Positions 19,772-27,740 are shown, counted from the stretch's first letter. The stretch is DNA of 64,000 nt from Sphingobacteriales bacterium (GCA_016718845.1 JADKCK010000003.1:124001-188000), one strand, 5' to 3'. A program made the numbers and translations. Notes: a model not told the origin generated them from the sequence alone.

Positions 19772-19869
19772 CACCAAATCACCTTCTCCCTCTCCACCAC
19801 CTCTAATCACCCCCTTCCACCCCAAGGACCTATCTTCAAACTTTTAATAACAGCAAAAAATAATTATAC

Positions 19870-21759
19870 ATCACCACCCTCGAACAATACGAAGCCGCCT
19901 ACCAAAAAAGCATCGAACAACCCGAAGCATTTTGGGGCGATATTGCCGAACAATTTACTTGGTACAAAAAATGGGATAAAGTACTAGAATGGAACTTTAC
20001 CGAACCCAACGTAAAATGGTTTGTCGGCGGCAAAACAAACATCACCGAAAACTGCCTCGATAGACACCTACCTACACGAGGCAACAAAATTGCTATCATC
20101 TGGGAGCCAAACGACCCCAAAGAACGACAACTGCGCCTTACCTACCGCGAGCTGCACGCCCGTGTATGTCAAATGGCAAATGTGCTAAAAAACAACGGCA
20201 TTGGCAAAGGCGACCGCGTTTGCCTATACATGCCCATGATACCCGAACTAGCCATTAGCGTATTAGCCTGCGCCCGAATAGGAGCCATACACTCTGTCAT
20301 CTTTGCAGGCTTCAGCGCCCAATCGCTTGCCGACCGCATCAACGATGCCCAAGCAAAAATGGTTATCACCTCCGACGGCATCAATCGCGGAGCTAAACAA
20401 ATACCCGCCAAACGCGTCGTCGACGAAGCACTCGAAAGTTGCACATCGGTACAAACCGTGTTAGTAGCCAACTGCTGCGGCTGGGAGCCAAACATGCAGC
20501 AAGGGCGCGACAAATGGCTGAACGACGAACTAAAAAACGTATCAAGCACCTGCCCACCCGAACCAATGGACAGCGAAGATATGTTGTTTATCCTCTACAC
20601 ATCTGGCTCAACGGGCAAACCCAAAGGCGTTGTGCATACTTGTGGCGGATATATGGTATATACCGCCTACTCGTTCCAAAATGTTTTTCAATACAACGAA
20701 AGCGACATTTATTGGTGCACCGCCGACATTGGCTGGATTACCGGACACAGCTATATCATCTATGGTCCGCTTTTGTCGGGTGCAACAACCCTTATGTTCG
20801 AGGGCATACCTACCTACCCCGACCCCGCACGCTTTTGGGCAGTTATCGACAAACATGGCGTTAACCAGTTTTACACCGCCCCAACCGCTATCCGCTCGCT
20901 AATGGCAGAAGGCATTGACCATGTATTGTCGTACTCCTTAGACTCGCTCAAGGTGTTGGGGTCTGTTGGCGAGCCTATCAACGAAGAGGCTTGGCATTGG
21001 TACCACACACACATAGGCAAAACAAAATGCCCCTTAGTAGATACTTGGTGGCAAACCGAAACAGGCGGCATCTTAATTTCGGGCTTGGCAGGTATTAGTC
21101 CACTAAAACCTGCACATGCAGGGCAACCGCTGCCGGGCATTCAACCCGTTTTACTTACCCCCGACGGACAAGAAATGGAGGGCAACAATGTAGAAGGCTT
21201 ATTGTGCATAAAATTTCCGTGGCCCTCGATGCTGCGCACTACCTACGGCGACCACGAGCGATGCCGCCAAACTTATTTCTCGGCATTTAAAAATTACTAC
21301 TTTACAGGCGATGGGGCTAAACGCAACGCCGATGGTTTGTACCGCATTATTGGGCGCGTTGATGATGTAATGAACATATCAGGACACCGCATTGGCACCG
21401 CCGAAGTAGAAAACGCCATTAACCACAACCTCAAAGTAGTTGAATCGGCAGTTGTGGGCTACCCGCACCACATAAAAGGGCAAGGCATTTATGTGTATGT
21501 TATCTGCCACCCATTTACCGAAGACGAAAACGAAGATGTGGTACGCGACCAAATAATAGAAACGGTGGTTCATGAAATTGGCAAAATTGCACGACCCGAT
21601 AAAATACAGTTTGTACGTGGCTTGCCTAAAACCCGCTCGGGTAAAATTATGCGCCGCATATTGCGCAAAATTGCCGAAGATGATACCGCTAACCTCGGCG
21701 ACACCTCTACCCTACTCGACCCAACAGTAGTAGAAGACATTATAAATGGTAAATTGTAA
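19870..21759 (+). CDS. acs: Acetyl-CoA synthetase (start codon not standard in this sequence)
   Basis: About 629 codons, the usual length. Conserved N-terminal sequence (TLEQYEAAYQKSIEQPEAFW, then KWFVGGKTNITENCLDRHL) is in frame from about 19870, well before the first ATG at 20173. Between the in-frame stop at 19861 and this region there is no ATG, GTG or TTG; ATC at 19870 is where an ATG would be expected. Motifs: YTSGSTGKPKGVVHT, GWITGHSYIIYGPL, DTWWQTETGG, GRVDDVMNISGHRIGTAEVE and PKTRSGKIMRR with the acetyl-regulated lysine. It makes acetyl-CoA from acetate and CoA. Strong terminator downstream. Confidence 0.9.
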   Translation: MTTLEQYEAAYQKSIEQPEAFWGDIAEQFTWYKKWDKVLEWNFTEPNVKWFVGGKTNITENCLDRHLPTRGNKIAIIWEPNDPKERQLRLTYRELHARVCQMANVLKNNGIGKGDRVCLYMPMIPELAISVLACARIGAIHSVIFAGFSAQSLADRINDAQAKMVITSDGINRGAKQIPAKRVVDEALESCTSVQTVLVANCCGWEPNMQQGRDKWLNDELKNVSSTCPPEPMDSEDMLFILYTSGSTGKPKGVVHTCGGYMVYTAYSFQNVFQYNESDIYWCTADIGWITGHSYIIYGPLLSGATTLMFEGIPTYPDPARFWAVIDKHGVNQFYTAPTAIRSLMAEGIDHVLSYSLDSLKVLGSVGEPINEEAWHWYHTHIGKTKCPLVDTWWQTETGGILISGLAGISPLKPAHAGQPLPGIQPVLLTPDGQEMEGNNVEGLLCIKFPWPSMLRTTYGDHERCRQTYFSAFKNYYFTGDGAKRNADGLYRIIGRVDDVMNISGHRIGTAEVENAINHNLKVVESAVVGYPHHIKGQGIYVYVICHPFTEDENEDVVRDQIIETVVHEIGKIARPDKIQFVRGLPKTRSGKIMRRILRKIAEDDTANLGDTSTLLDPTVVEDIINGKL

Positions 21760-21789
21760 GTTGTTAATGGTAAATTGTAAATATCAAAA

Positions 21790-21834
21790 ACACGCACTGT
21801 TTCTTTGTTATAGAAACAGTGCGTGTTTTTTTTT
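21790..21834 (+). terminator. Rho-independent terminator after acs
   Basis: A 15-bp perfect stem (21790-21804 with 21812-21826), a 7-nt loop and a T-run of nine. Confidence 0.93.
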
Positions 21835-21937
21835 GTGCTTATTTTGGGTAGATGAAGAATAGGTGGTTTTATACTTTTCAGGTAGTAGCGGTACTTATAT
21901 CGCTATCAAACAAACCATACCAGCCAGCTCTTGCCAC

Positions 21938-23434
21938 CTACTCAACCTCTTCTATCCAAAACTCCTCCACAATTTTTTTATTGTAGGCTTTCCATCCGCC
22001 CCTAAAATCACGGCTCGATACGCTGATAAACGCCTGCATACGGTCCGAGTTAAGTTGTGTTAGTAGCCTGTCATAATCGCCCTCGTATTTTAGGCAATAG
22101 CCCGAGTAAAAAGTACAGTCTTCGTTTTCGTACAGTACAAACTTGGGGTATTTGTTCATCGGCGAAAACAAAATCTTTTTGCCAAAACTGGTATCTAAAC
22201 CTTGGCTGCGTCCAAAGGCATACCATGCCACCAAGTTTGGTTTGCCGTTATCGCGCTTGTCTAACAGTTCTTTTACCGACTGCAGATAAGCATAAGCCTT
22301 CGGGAAATGGGCTTGTAGCCTTGTTTCGTCAATAATTCGGTGCTTCTCTCCTACCCTTTCGTACGGAAACAAAATGTGTTGCGTAATTACATCATCGCTG
22401 CTTTTTAACAACGATGCTTTGATGATGGGCTTTAAAACACCCTTTTCTAACACCACCTTATCGCCCAAGTTATTTTGAGCCAATACATCATCGCCCAAAT
22501 TTTCTACTACCTCAAACAAATAAGCTTTGTCGCATAGGGTAGTTATACCTACATGTATGCGGGCAATATCGCCCAAACGCACGCCTTTTTGGGTGTTTGG
22601 GGCAGATGCGTTTGCCTTTGTGTCTAACTGCCAAACCTTGTTTTTTAGGTGGTGGGCAGGTAGTTGTATTTCTTCAAACACATCAAGGTTTATGGCTTTT
22701 TGGTACGTAAAATGGGCATGTTGTTGGGTATCAAAAACAGTGATGGCACTGTAGGTAGTGGCATTGTCAAACACCTGAATATCGGCATAATTGGTTACAC
22801 TAATTAGGTGCAAATATTGGGCAAAATACTGCCTTAATGCCTTGCCTGTTTGGGTATAAAACCACGTATTGGGCGTAATAAATCCCACCACACCATTTGG
22901 TGACAATAGCTGTTGGCTTAACTCAAAAAAAGCTATATAGATGTCTGTCGAGCCGCTTTTGCAAAAATGGTAGTGTGTTTGGATATAGGTTCGTTGTTCT
23001 TTTTCGAGGTGTTGTATGCGTATATACGGCGGATTACCCACCACAAAATCAAATTTCGGGGTATTTGGGGCATCATCGGGCAACATCTCGAGCGAGTTAC
23101 ACACCTTTACTTGCCAATTTACCAGTATACCCAAATTTTGGATTAATTGGTTTAGGTTGCCAATACATTGCTCAATTGCCTCTTCATCTACATCCCAGCC
23201 ATGTATTTTTTCGAGGTTTTGTGCCAAGGTTTCTATTGGCGAATATTGCAAAATGCGCTTGGCTATCTGCACCAAAAAACGACCATCTCCGCAAGCAGGG
23301 TCTAAAATGGTTTTACCCAATAGCTGCTCGCCAAGATAGCCTACTTGGTCTAATATTTTACAGACAATAAAGTCGGGGGTATAAATCTGCCCTAATTGCT
23401 TCTCGGACGAGTAAGTTTTTACTAAACTTGCCAA
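21938..23434 (-). CDS. N6-adenine DNA methyltransferase of a restriction-modification system
   Basis: 498 residues. SAM-binding motif I is DPACGDGRF (45-53) and the catalytic motif IV is NPPY at 134-137, the form of adenine-N6 enzymes of the Eco57I/TaqI group. The C-terminal ~250 residues would hold target recognition. The upstream neighbour on the same strand, 40 bp away, is a probable PD-(D/E)xK nuclease, so the pair is read as a type II-like system in which this protein protects host DNA. A combined cut-and-methylate enzyme is less likely, as no nuclease motif is seen in it. Confidence 0.85.
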   Translation of the reverse strand: MASLVKTYSSEKQLGQIYTPDFIVCKILDQVGYLGEQLLGKTILDPACGDGRFLVQIAKRILQYSPIETLAQNLEKIHGWDVDEEAIEQCIGNLNQLIQNLGILVNWQVKVCNSLEMLPDDAPNTPKFDFVVGNPPYIRIQHLEKEQRTYIQTHYHFCKSGSTDIYIAFFELSQQLLSPNGVVGFITPNTWFYTQTGKALRQYFAQYLHLISVTNYADIQVFDNATTYSAITVFDTQQHAHFTYQKAINLDVFEEIQLPAHHLKNKVWQLDTKANASAPNTQKGVRLGDIARIHVGITTLCDKAYLFEVVENLGDDVLAQNNLGDKVVLEKGVLKPIIKASLLKSSDDVITQHILFPYERVGEKHRIIDETRLQAHFPKAYAYLQSVKELLDKRDNGKPNLVAWYAFGRSQGLDTSFGKKILFSPMNKYPKFVLYENEDCTFYSGYCLKYEGDYDRLLTQLNSDRMQAFISVSSRDFRGGWKAYNKKIVEEFWIEEVE

Positions 23435-23474
23435 TTCAATTATTGATTGTTGATTATTTACGATGTAAATGCCG

Positions 23475-24107
23475 CTATCTATAGCTCATCATTTTCACAC
23501 CTTCTAACTGTTTAATGTATGGCGTGATGATGGGCGGCAATAGGTCTTTAAAGTCTATTTCGTAGGTATCCTCGTTAAAGGTAAATATGGTATTATTGGC
23601 TCGGGTGCGGACGGTTCCTTTGGCATAAAAAATACCTACTTTATTAGCTAAAATATCCGATTTAGCAACATAACCCACAACCGATGCTGCCCAAATTTGG
23701 TTTTGCTGATGAAAACTAAGGCAATAATAACAGTCGGTAAGCGAGTTGGGTTTGTGCAACTGCGACGCGGGGATATTAAGCACATAGTTGCCGCGCAATA
23801 CACCATTATTACGCTGCATGGCTTTGGTATCAATATTTAGGGTTTGTTGATTGATGTGTAGCTGAAAATCTTTACCTAAATCTTGCCCATCAATAGCGCC
23901 ATAAGCACGTGTTTTGCGGGGTAGTTGGTAGGTATCGGCAAAAAGCACCTCGCCCAGCGAACCGGTAAAACGGTAATCGCGGGTTTTTAGGCGTTTTTCT
24001 TCGTTTTTGTCCCAAATATTGCTTATTTGGTGGTGTTTTAGCGAGTAATCAACCAGTTCGTTGGCATAATTAACTTGCTCGGCAGTTACAGGTACTTGGA
24101 AATACAC
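23475..24107 (-). CDS. Putative type II restriction endonuclease (PD-(D/E)xK fold)
   Basis: 210 residues. FTGSLGEVLFAD gives the helix with the conserved Gly-Glu (Glu53). GQDLGKDFQL (Asp80) followed 13 residues later by IDTK (Asp93, Lys95) fits a PD-(D/E)xK active site. It is first in an operon with the adenine methyltransferase. I do not recognise the family by name; the role rests on motif and neighbour. The 5' region is a 9-bp tandem repeat, so expression could vary with repeat length. Confidence 0.65.
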   Translation of the reverse strand: MYFQVPVTAEQVNYANELVDYSLKHHQISNIWDKNEEKRLKTRDYRFTGSLGEVLFADTYQLPRKTRAYGAIDGQDLGKDFQLHINQQTLNIDTKAMQRNNGVLRGNYVLNIPASQLHKPNSLTDCYYCLSFHQQNQIWAASVVGYVAKSDILANKVGIFYAKGTVRTRANNTIFTFNEDTYEIDFKDLLPPIITPYIKQLEGVKMMSYR

Positions 24108-24112
24108 ATTAA

Positions 24113-24328
24113 AAAGAGTGAAGGGAGTGAAAGAGTGAAGGGAGTGAAGGGAGTGAAGGGAGTGAAGGGAGTGAAGGGAGTGAAAGAGTGAAGGGAGTGA
24201 AAGAGTGAAAGAGTGAAGGGAGTGAAGGGAGTGAAAGAGTGAAGGGAGTGAAGGGAGTGAAGGGAGTGAAGGGAGTGAAGAGAATGAAGGGAGTGAAAGA
24301 GTGAAGCGAAAAGAGTGAAGGGAGTGAA
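24113..24328. repeat. 9-bp/7-bp tandem repeat upstream of the restriction gene
   Basis: gtgaaggga units mixed with gtgaaaga units for about 215 bp. It starts within 10 bp of the endonuclease ATG (24107, minus strand). The translated frame (LHSLHSLHS) is a by-product. Confidence 0.9.
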
Positions 24329-24337
24329 AGAGTGAAA

Positions 24338-24503
24338 GATATCTCTACATCCCCACATCACAATTTCACCACATCCCCACATCACAATTTCACCACATCC
24401 CCACACACCCACATCACAATTTCACCACATCCCCACATCACCATTTCACCACATCCCCACATCGCCATTTCACCACATCCCCACATCGCCAAATTCCCAC
24501 ATC
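24338..24503. repeat. 24-bp tandem repeat of the acatcaccatttcacc family
   Basis: About seven units of acatccccacatcaccattt plus cacc, becoming more degenerate toward the ybaB stop codon, which it abuts. Same family as the copies at 5461, 5731, 30077 and 30778. Confidence 0.9.
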
Positions 24504-24815
24504 TTAAAACAAGCCCGGAATATCCATACCTGGCGGCAGCATACCCGATGCAATTTTGGCATTTTCGGCGGCGTTCAAAGCCTCGGCTTGTTCGATGGCG
24601 CGATTAACGGCTACCATTAGCAAATCTTCGAGCTGTTCTAAATCGTTGGGGTCTACCACATCGGGGTTAATGCTAATATTAACAATATGGCGGTTGCCAT
24701 TAGCCGTAACGGTTACACCTTCGGCATCGCCTATAACGGTCATGGTATCGAGGCGTTTTTTGGTTGCCTCCATTTGTTGTTGCATCTCTTGCAACTTGCC
24801 AAACATGTCGAACAT
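24504..24815 (-). CDS. ebfC: YbaB/EbfC-family nucleoid-associated protein
   Basis: 103 residues, normal length. It starts MFDMFGKLQEMQQQMEATKK (helix), then the beta sheet GVTVTANGNRHIVNISINP, then a helix and a Met/Pro/Gly-rich tail (SGMLPPGMDIPGLF). These proteins bind DNA as dimers and often sit beside dnaX/recR, which are not here. It has its own promoter. Confidence 0.92.
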   Translation of the reverse strand: MFDMFGKLQEMQQQMEATKKRLDTMTVIGDAEGVTVTANGNRHIVNISINPDVVDPNDLEQLEDLLMVAVNRAIEQAEALNAAENAKIASGMLPPGMDIPGLF

Positions 24816-24920
24816 AATTTTAAGGATTAGTTGTTTTTAATTAATTGTAATAAATAGCCCACCCAAAGCAGTTAGTTTTGGATTTTTGCAAAACATTTTT
24901 TACGATTATTTTAGGAAGTG

Positions 24921-24951
24921 CAAAGGTACAACAATTTATCGAAACGGCAAA
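24921..24951 (-). promoter_or_regulatory. Promoter of the ebfC gene
   Basis: Minus strand: TTTG (24951-24948), a 19-bp spacer and TAccTTTG (24928-24921). It implies a leader of about 100 nt. Confidence 0.7.
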
Positions 24952-24980
24952 AAAAAGAAAGGTAAGCATCACTGCTTACC
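24950..24980 (-). terminator. Terminator of the small secreted protein gene
   Basis: Stem ggtaagca/tgcttacc with a 4-nt loop (24961-24980). On the minus strand it is followed by TTTCTTTTTTT. It partly overlaps the ebfC -33 element. Confidence 0.75.
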
Positions 24981-25067
24981 TTCTTACACACACTATGGTT
25001 ACTACGTTCAAAAAAAAATTCTGTTTTTTTATTTGGTTAGATTTAGTTAATTGGTGTGTTGTTTGGC

Positions 25068-25409
25068 TTATTGTATAACCAATTTACCCACTACCGAGTT
25101 TTGTAAGTTGTTGGTTAAAGTAAAGTAATACACTTCGTTGTCTAATTCGGCTTTGTCAATAATTACATCTAATCCATTGATGTTCGATATTGTTTTAACT
25201 ACTTCGCCTGTGTTGTTACAAAGTGTAAGTTGTGCATTTTGCATTTCGTTGGCAAAATGTAACGAAACAATTTGTTTTTGTGCAGGCGTAACGGGTGTTG
25301 CGATAGCCGATGCAAATACGTTTTCTGTTTTAGTTGTCTCATTACCTGCAAAAGCACTCCACGAAACAGTAACTAAGGCAAAAAATAAGGCAATTGTTTT
25401 AGTTGTCAT
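25068..25409 (-). CDS. Small secreted protein with a T9SS-like C-terminal domain
   Basis: 113 residues. Signal peptide ending SAFAG (about residue 22), a short linker, then an ~80-residue beta domain (SLHFANEMQNAQLTLCNNTG ... NNLQNSVVGKLVIQ) that resembles a shortened type A sorting domain, without its PNP motif. Probably exported; function unknown. Promoter and terminator are visible, so it is a single-gene unit. Confidence 0.75.
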   Translation of the reverse strand: MTTKTIALFFALVTVSWSAFAGNETTKTENVFASAIATPVTPAQKQIVSLHFANEMQNAQLTLCNNTGEVVKTISNINGLDVIIDKAELDNEVYYFTLTNNLQNSVVGKLVIQ

Positions 25410-25511
25410 GATTTCTAATATTTTGATGTGTTAAGAACCGACTCGTCTGTTAATCGTTCAATTCTGTAAAAAGTTACAACCACTTTATCTTTTTTGTTTC
25501 GGTTGATAGTG

Positions 25512-25543
25512 CAAAGGTACTACGCTTTTGCACAGCACCCAAA
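25512..25543 (-). promoter_or_regulatory. Promoter of the small secreted protein gene
   Basis: Minus strand: TTTG (25543-25540), a 20-bp spacer and TAccTTTG (25519-25512). Leader of about 95 nt. Confidence 0.75.
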
Positions 25544-25744
25544 TACATCTTGACGAATGGCAGTTGCTGCAGGACGAACTGCAATAAGACTTGATAAACG
25601 GTTTAAGTGTTTGTTACTAAACAATGCCACACCTAACAATAACTAAAAACCAGTTTTAAAAAAATTTAGTAAGCCTAATAAATTTATGAACATCATTTAT
25701 TGCTAAGATTGGGATTTATCAGCCTATTGTCAAAAAAAAAAAAC

Positions 25745-25752
25745 TATCTTTG
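25745..25752 (+). promoter_or_regulatory. Host -7 box at the left prophage junction
   Basis: TAtcTTTG pointing into the prophage, after a run of 12 A. It may be the former promoter of the interrupted lysS, whose 3' part is at the right end; this is inference. The rest of 25544-25744 is AT-rich with nothing recognised. Confidence 0.4.
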
Positions 25753-25778
25753 CATGCCCAAACTTACACTAACTTGTA

Positions 25779-25797
25779 ACCCAAAAACCAAAAGTAC
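25779..25797 (+). repeat. Left-end motif copy L1
   Basis: acccaaaaaccaaaagtac, exact inverse of the right-end copy at 59333-59350 and identical to internal copies at 30396 and 30588. Candidate transposase-binding site. Confidence 0.6.
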
Positions 25798-25842
25798 AAC
25801 CAATAATACATAACCCCCTGATAACCAGACACTTATGAAACA

Positions 25843-25863
25843 ACCCAAATAAACCAAAAGTAC
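25843..25863 (+). repeat. Left-end motif copy L2
   Basis: acccaaataaaccaaaagtac: the same motif with two extra bases. It is followed by aaaaATGCGCAAAAAA, as is the copy at 30588; the ATG opens only 16 codons here. Confidence 0.55.
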
Positions 25864-25897
25864 AAAAATGCGCAAAAAAGCGCACAAAACGCGCCAA

Positions 25898-25942
25898 AAC
25901 ACCCCTAAAACACCATAAAAACAGCGTTTTAGGGGCGTTTTT
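25898..25942 (+). terminator. Hairpin with T-run near the left end
   Basis: cccctaaaac (25902-25911) pairs with gttttagggg (25926-25935) and is followed by cgttttt. It could stop host transcription entering the prophage. Confidence 0.5.
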
Positions 25943-25966
25943 ACACCATAAAAACAACATAAAACG

Positions 25967-26026
25967 CATTTAGGCGTACATTTAGGCGTACATTTAGGCG
26001 TACATTTAGGCGTACATTTAGGCGTA
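25967..26026. repeat. 12-bp direct repeat, five copies
   Basis: catttaggcgta repeated five times without mismatch, plus a partial sixth. Iteron-like, inside the left end before the first gene. The minus-strand frame that reads (CTPK)n across it is not taken as a gene. Confidence 0.9.
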
Positions 26027-26068
26027 CATTTTTTTGAGGTAGGCGCAACAAGGTATTGCACAAATAGC

Positions 26069-26076
26069 TACCTTTG
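26069..26076 (+). promoter_or_regulatory. -7 box before the first small phage gene
   Basis: TAccTTTG 33 bp before ATG 26109. No well-placed -33 element. Confidence 0.4.
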
Positions 26077-26108
26077 TGCCTTAGTTTTTAACCACAAAAT
26101 TTAGTACC

Positions 26109-26273
26109 ATGCTAACAAAAAAAGTAGGCATCACGTACCACAACCAAAACCAGTTCGATCCTGCTATCTGGATAGCGTATAGGCTATTTGGCATATTGCT
26201 GTACCGAAAAAGCACAGAGGTTATTTCGAATGACCGATTTAGATCTACACAGCTAACCGACTTCCTTGCGTAG
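26109..26273 (+). CDS. Small phage protein, unknown
   Basis: 54 residues, beginning MLTKKVGITYHNQNQFDPAI, with an aromatic stretch AYRLFGILLYRK and a Thr/Asp-rich end. Behind a -7 box; converges with the next gene and overlaps its end by 29 bp. Not recognised. Confidence 0.45.
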   Translation: MLTKKVGITYHNQNQFDPAIWIAYRLFGILLYRKSTEVISNDRFRSTQLTDFLA

Positions 26274-26487
26274 CTATGTAACTACCGCTATCTTTAAAAG
26301 CCCTCGTGCTTGGGTATGCTTGGGATATAATCAACCTCCTTGCGCAGCACACAACTACCACAACCGTTCCTTTGTCATTAAGGTGTGTATTTAGTTGGTG
26401 TATTGACCAGCCGTTAGCTAAGTGTTCTTGTATTTGCGGTATGGTTGGTTTAGGGTCGCCCGCCACCTCAACAATTAATTTATCCAT
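26245..26487 (-). CDS. Small phage protein downstream of the repressor
   Basis: 80 residues from ATG 26487 (MDKLIVEVAGDPKPTIPQIQ). A TTG 27 bp upstream is the only earlier start. Compact alpha/beta pattern (VVVVVCCARR strand). It lies on the repressor strand, separated by a hairpin. Function unknown; it may belong to the lysogeny unit. Confidence 0.55.
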   Translation of the reverse strand: MDKLIVEVAGDPKPTIPQIQEHLANGWSIHQLNTHLNDKGTVVVVVCCARRLIISQAYPSTRAFKDSGSYIATQGSRLAV

Positions 26488-26505
26488 TGCAGTATTTGTT
26501 TTTAT

Positions 26506-26535
26506 ACACCCCAATAGTTACACCTATTGGGGTGT
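26506..26535. terminator. Hairpin between repressor and downstream gene
   Basis: A 12-bp perfect stem (acaccccaatag with ctattggggtgt) and a 6-nt loop, followed on the plus strand by tttt. Could act as terminator for rightward transcripts. Confidence 0.6.
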
Positions 26536-26551
26536 TTTGTGTGTGGTTTTT

Positions 26552-26590
26552 TAGTCTATCATCTTCCGGTATCAGGAAGATGATAGACTA
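26552..26590. repeat. Inverted repeat across the repressor stop codon
   Basis: A 16-bp perfect stem (26552-26567 with 26575-26590) with a 7-nt loop; the repressor TGA (26574-26572) is in the loop. There is no T-run on the repressor strand, so it is more likely an mRNA 3'-end stabiliser than a terminator. Confidence 0.75.
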
Positions 26591-27000
26591 ATCTTTTGGA
26601 GTAATTGTATGATAACATCCTTGCTTATTAGTTGATTTTCAAGGTCGATAATCCTTTGCTGTAACGCATCTATCTTTATCTGGTATACGGTGATTTCGGT
26701 GACAATATCCTTGTCATTGATACTTATAACACTATTGTCGGTAGCTATATTAGAGTCTATTAAAACATGTCCATTAACCAGTCTTATTGTATCATTGGAC
26801 CGCATATCTATATTTAACAACTGATCTACCGTGACACTAAAGTATTTGGCTATCTTGATTAAGTTTGCGGCGCTTGGTTCCATGCGTCCTGTTTCGTAAT
26901 TGCTATACGTGTTAGGAGATAGTGCTAGATAGCTTGCAATATCCGACTGCTTTAATGAAAATTTATTTCTAAGATATTTTAGGTTAGGAGCTATAAACAT
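26572..27000 (-). CDS. Phage repressor, XRE-type HTH
   Basis: 142 residues. HTH of the XRE class at ~1-68 (LKQSDIASYLALSPNTYSNY, EPSAANLIKIAKYF), then a linker and a C-terminal coiled coil (~100-140: KIDALQQRIIDLENQLISKD) suited to oligomerisation. Transcribed away from the early operon; palindromic operator candidates lie between the two. No LexA-like protease domain, so induction would not be by RecA self-cleavage. Confidence 0.85.
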   Translation of the reverse strand: MFIAPNLKYLRNKFSLKQSDIASYLALSPNTYSNYETGRMEPSAANLIKIAKYFSVTVDQLLNIDMRSNDTIRLVNGHVLIDSNIATDNSVISINDKDIVTEITVYQIKIDALQQRIIDLENQLISKDVIIQLLQKISLSSS

Positions 27001-27045
27001 TTACTAATCAGGGTTTTATATTTTAGTCTTAAAAATTGTGTTTTT

Positions 27046-27063
27046 TTGCGAAAAAAATCGCAA
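27046..27063. promoter_or_regulatory. Operator candidate O1
   Basis: TTGCG-N8-CGCAA palindrome between the repressor and the early promoter. It shares its half-site with O2. Confidence 0.55.
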
Positions 27064-27068
27064 AATCG

Positions 27069-27108
27069 TTTGCACAAATGCAAATTGCGATGTACCTTTG
27101 CATCGCAA
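27069..27108 (+). promoter_or_regulatory. Early promoter embedded in operator O2
   Basis: TTTG (27069-27072), a 20-bp spacer and TAccTTTG (27093-27100). The -7 box is framed exactly by ttgcgatg (27085-27092) and catcgcaa (27101-27108), an 8-bp palindrome. A second palindrome, tttgca-N4-tgcaaa (27069-27084), covers the -33 box. Repressor binding here would block RNA polymerase. Confidence 0.75.
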
Positions 27109-27162
27109 TCAACGTTAAAGCGGCATTAAAATAAAATACCGCAAAGTTAAAACAAACCGCAA

Positions 27163-27474
27163 ATGTACGACAAAATTATGGATACAGTACAACGAAACAA
27201 TAATTCTCGCGAAGAATTACTAACTATCATCCGCAACCACGCCCTTGATCATGCCGACCAAGCAGCCATAGCCCGCAAGTGCGGGGTAAGCAAACAGACC
27301 GTGAACGCAGTACTGCGTGGTAAAAGCGAGAACTTAGCTGTACTAGAGGCAATAGCCGAGTGCGCCGAAAAGCACACCCGCCGCGAGGCAGTTTTTCAAC
27401 GACTACAAGTGGTAGTAGATGCCGTTTGCAGTTCGTTTTCCAACAATACAAACACAGAAGTGATAACCAACTAA
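27163..27474 (+). CDS. Early HTH regulator
   Basis: 103 residues; an HTH at ~35-65 (AAIARKCGVSKQTVNAVLRG). First gene after the operator-controlled promoter, in the place of Ner in phage Mu, so it may limit early transcription; this is inference. A second start (ATG 27178) would shorten it by five residues. Confidence 0.7.
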   Translation: MYDKIMDTVQRNNNSREELLTIIRNHALDHADQAAIARKCGVSKQTVNAVLRGKSENLAVLEAIAECAEKHTRREAVFQRLQVVVDAVCSSFSNNTNTEVITN

Positions 27475-27487
27475 ATCCACCCCCGTT

Positions 27488-27740
27488 ATGAACAACAATA
27501 CAAACCACCCCGCAAAACGCCATAAGTAGCGTACAGGTATTTCACTGCCATTCAAAGATATACAACCTATGGTCGTTCTACGCCGAAGAGGCGGGCGTAA
27601 AAATACTGCTACTAAACCCACACCATGCCAGCACCAACTACCACCGCGTAACCTTAATGGCTACGCCCGCTCAAACAGCAGAGATACTGCAAGAGCATCA
27701 ACACCTAATAAAGGTACACAACATTACCAATAAACCCTAA
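27488..27740 (+). CDS. Small early phage protein (frameshifted)
   Basis: ATG 27488 gives only 13 codons, but one frame over the sequence runs on as ISSVQVFHCHSKIYNLWSFY and YHRVTLMATPAQTAEILQEH to TAA 27740. Together about 83 residues with one indel in the first 15 codons, near accaccccg. Unknown function. Confidence 0.5.

Noticed and set aside
20173..21759. acs starting at ATG 20173
   Set aside because: It would lose ~100 conserved residues that are present in frame upstream.
24086..24412. Minus-strand ORF of LHSLHS repeats
   Set aside because: Product of the 9-bp repeat; the real gene starts at 24107.
25754..25820. Short frame MPKLTLT as the missing start of lysS
   Set aside because: The ATG lies before the expected transcription start, and the residues do not match the usual LSEQE opening.
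25744..26061. Minus-strand ORF with (CTPK)n
   Set aside because: Generated by the 12-bp iterons; crosses the prophage end and has no supporting features.
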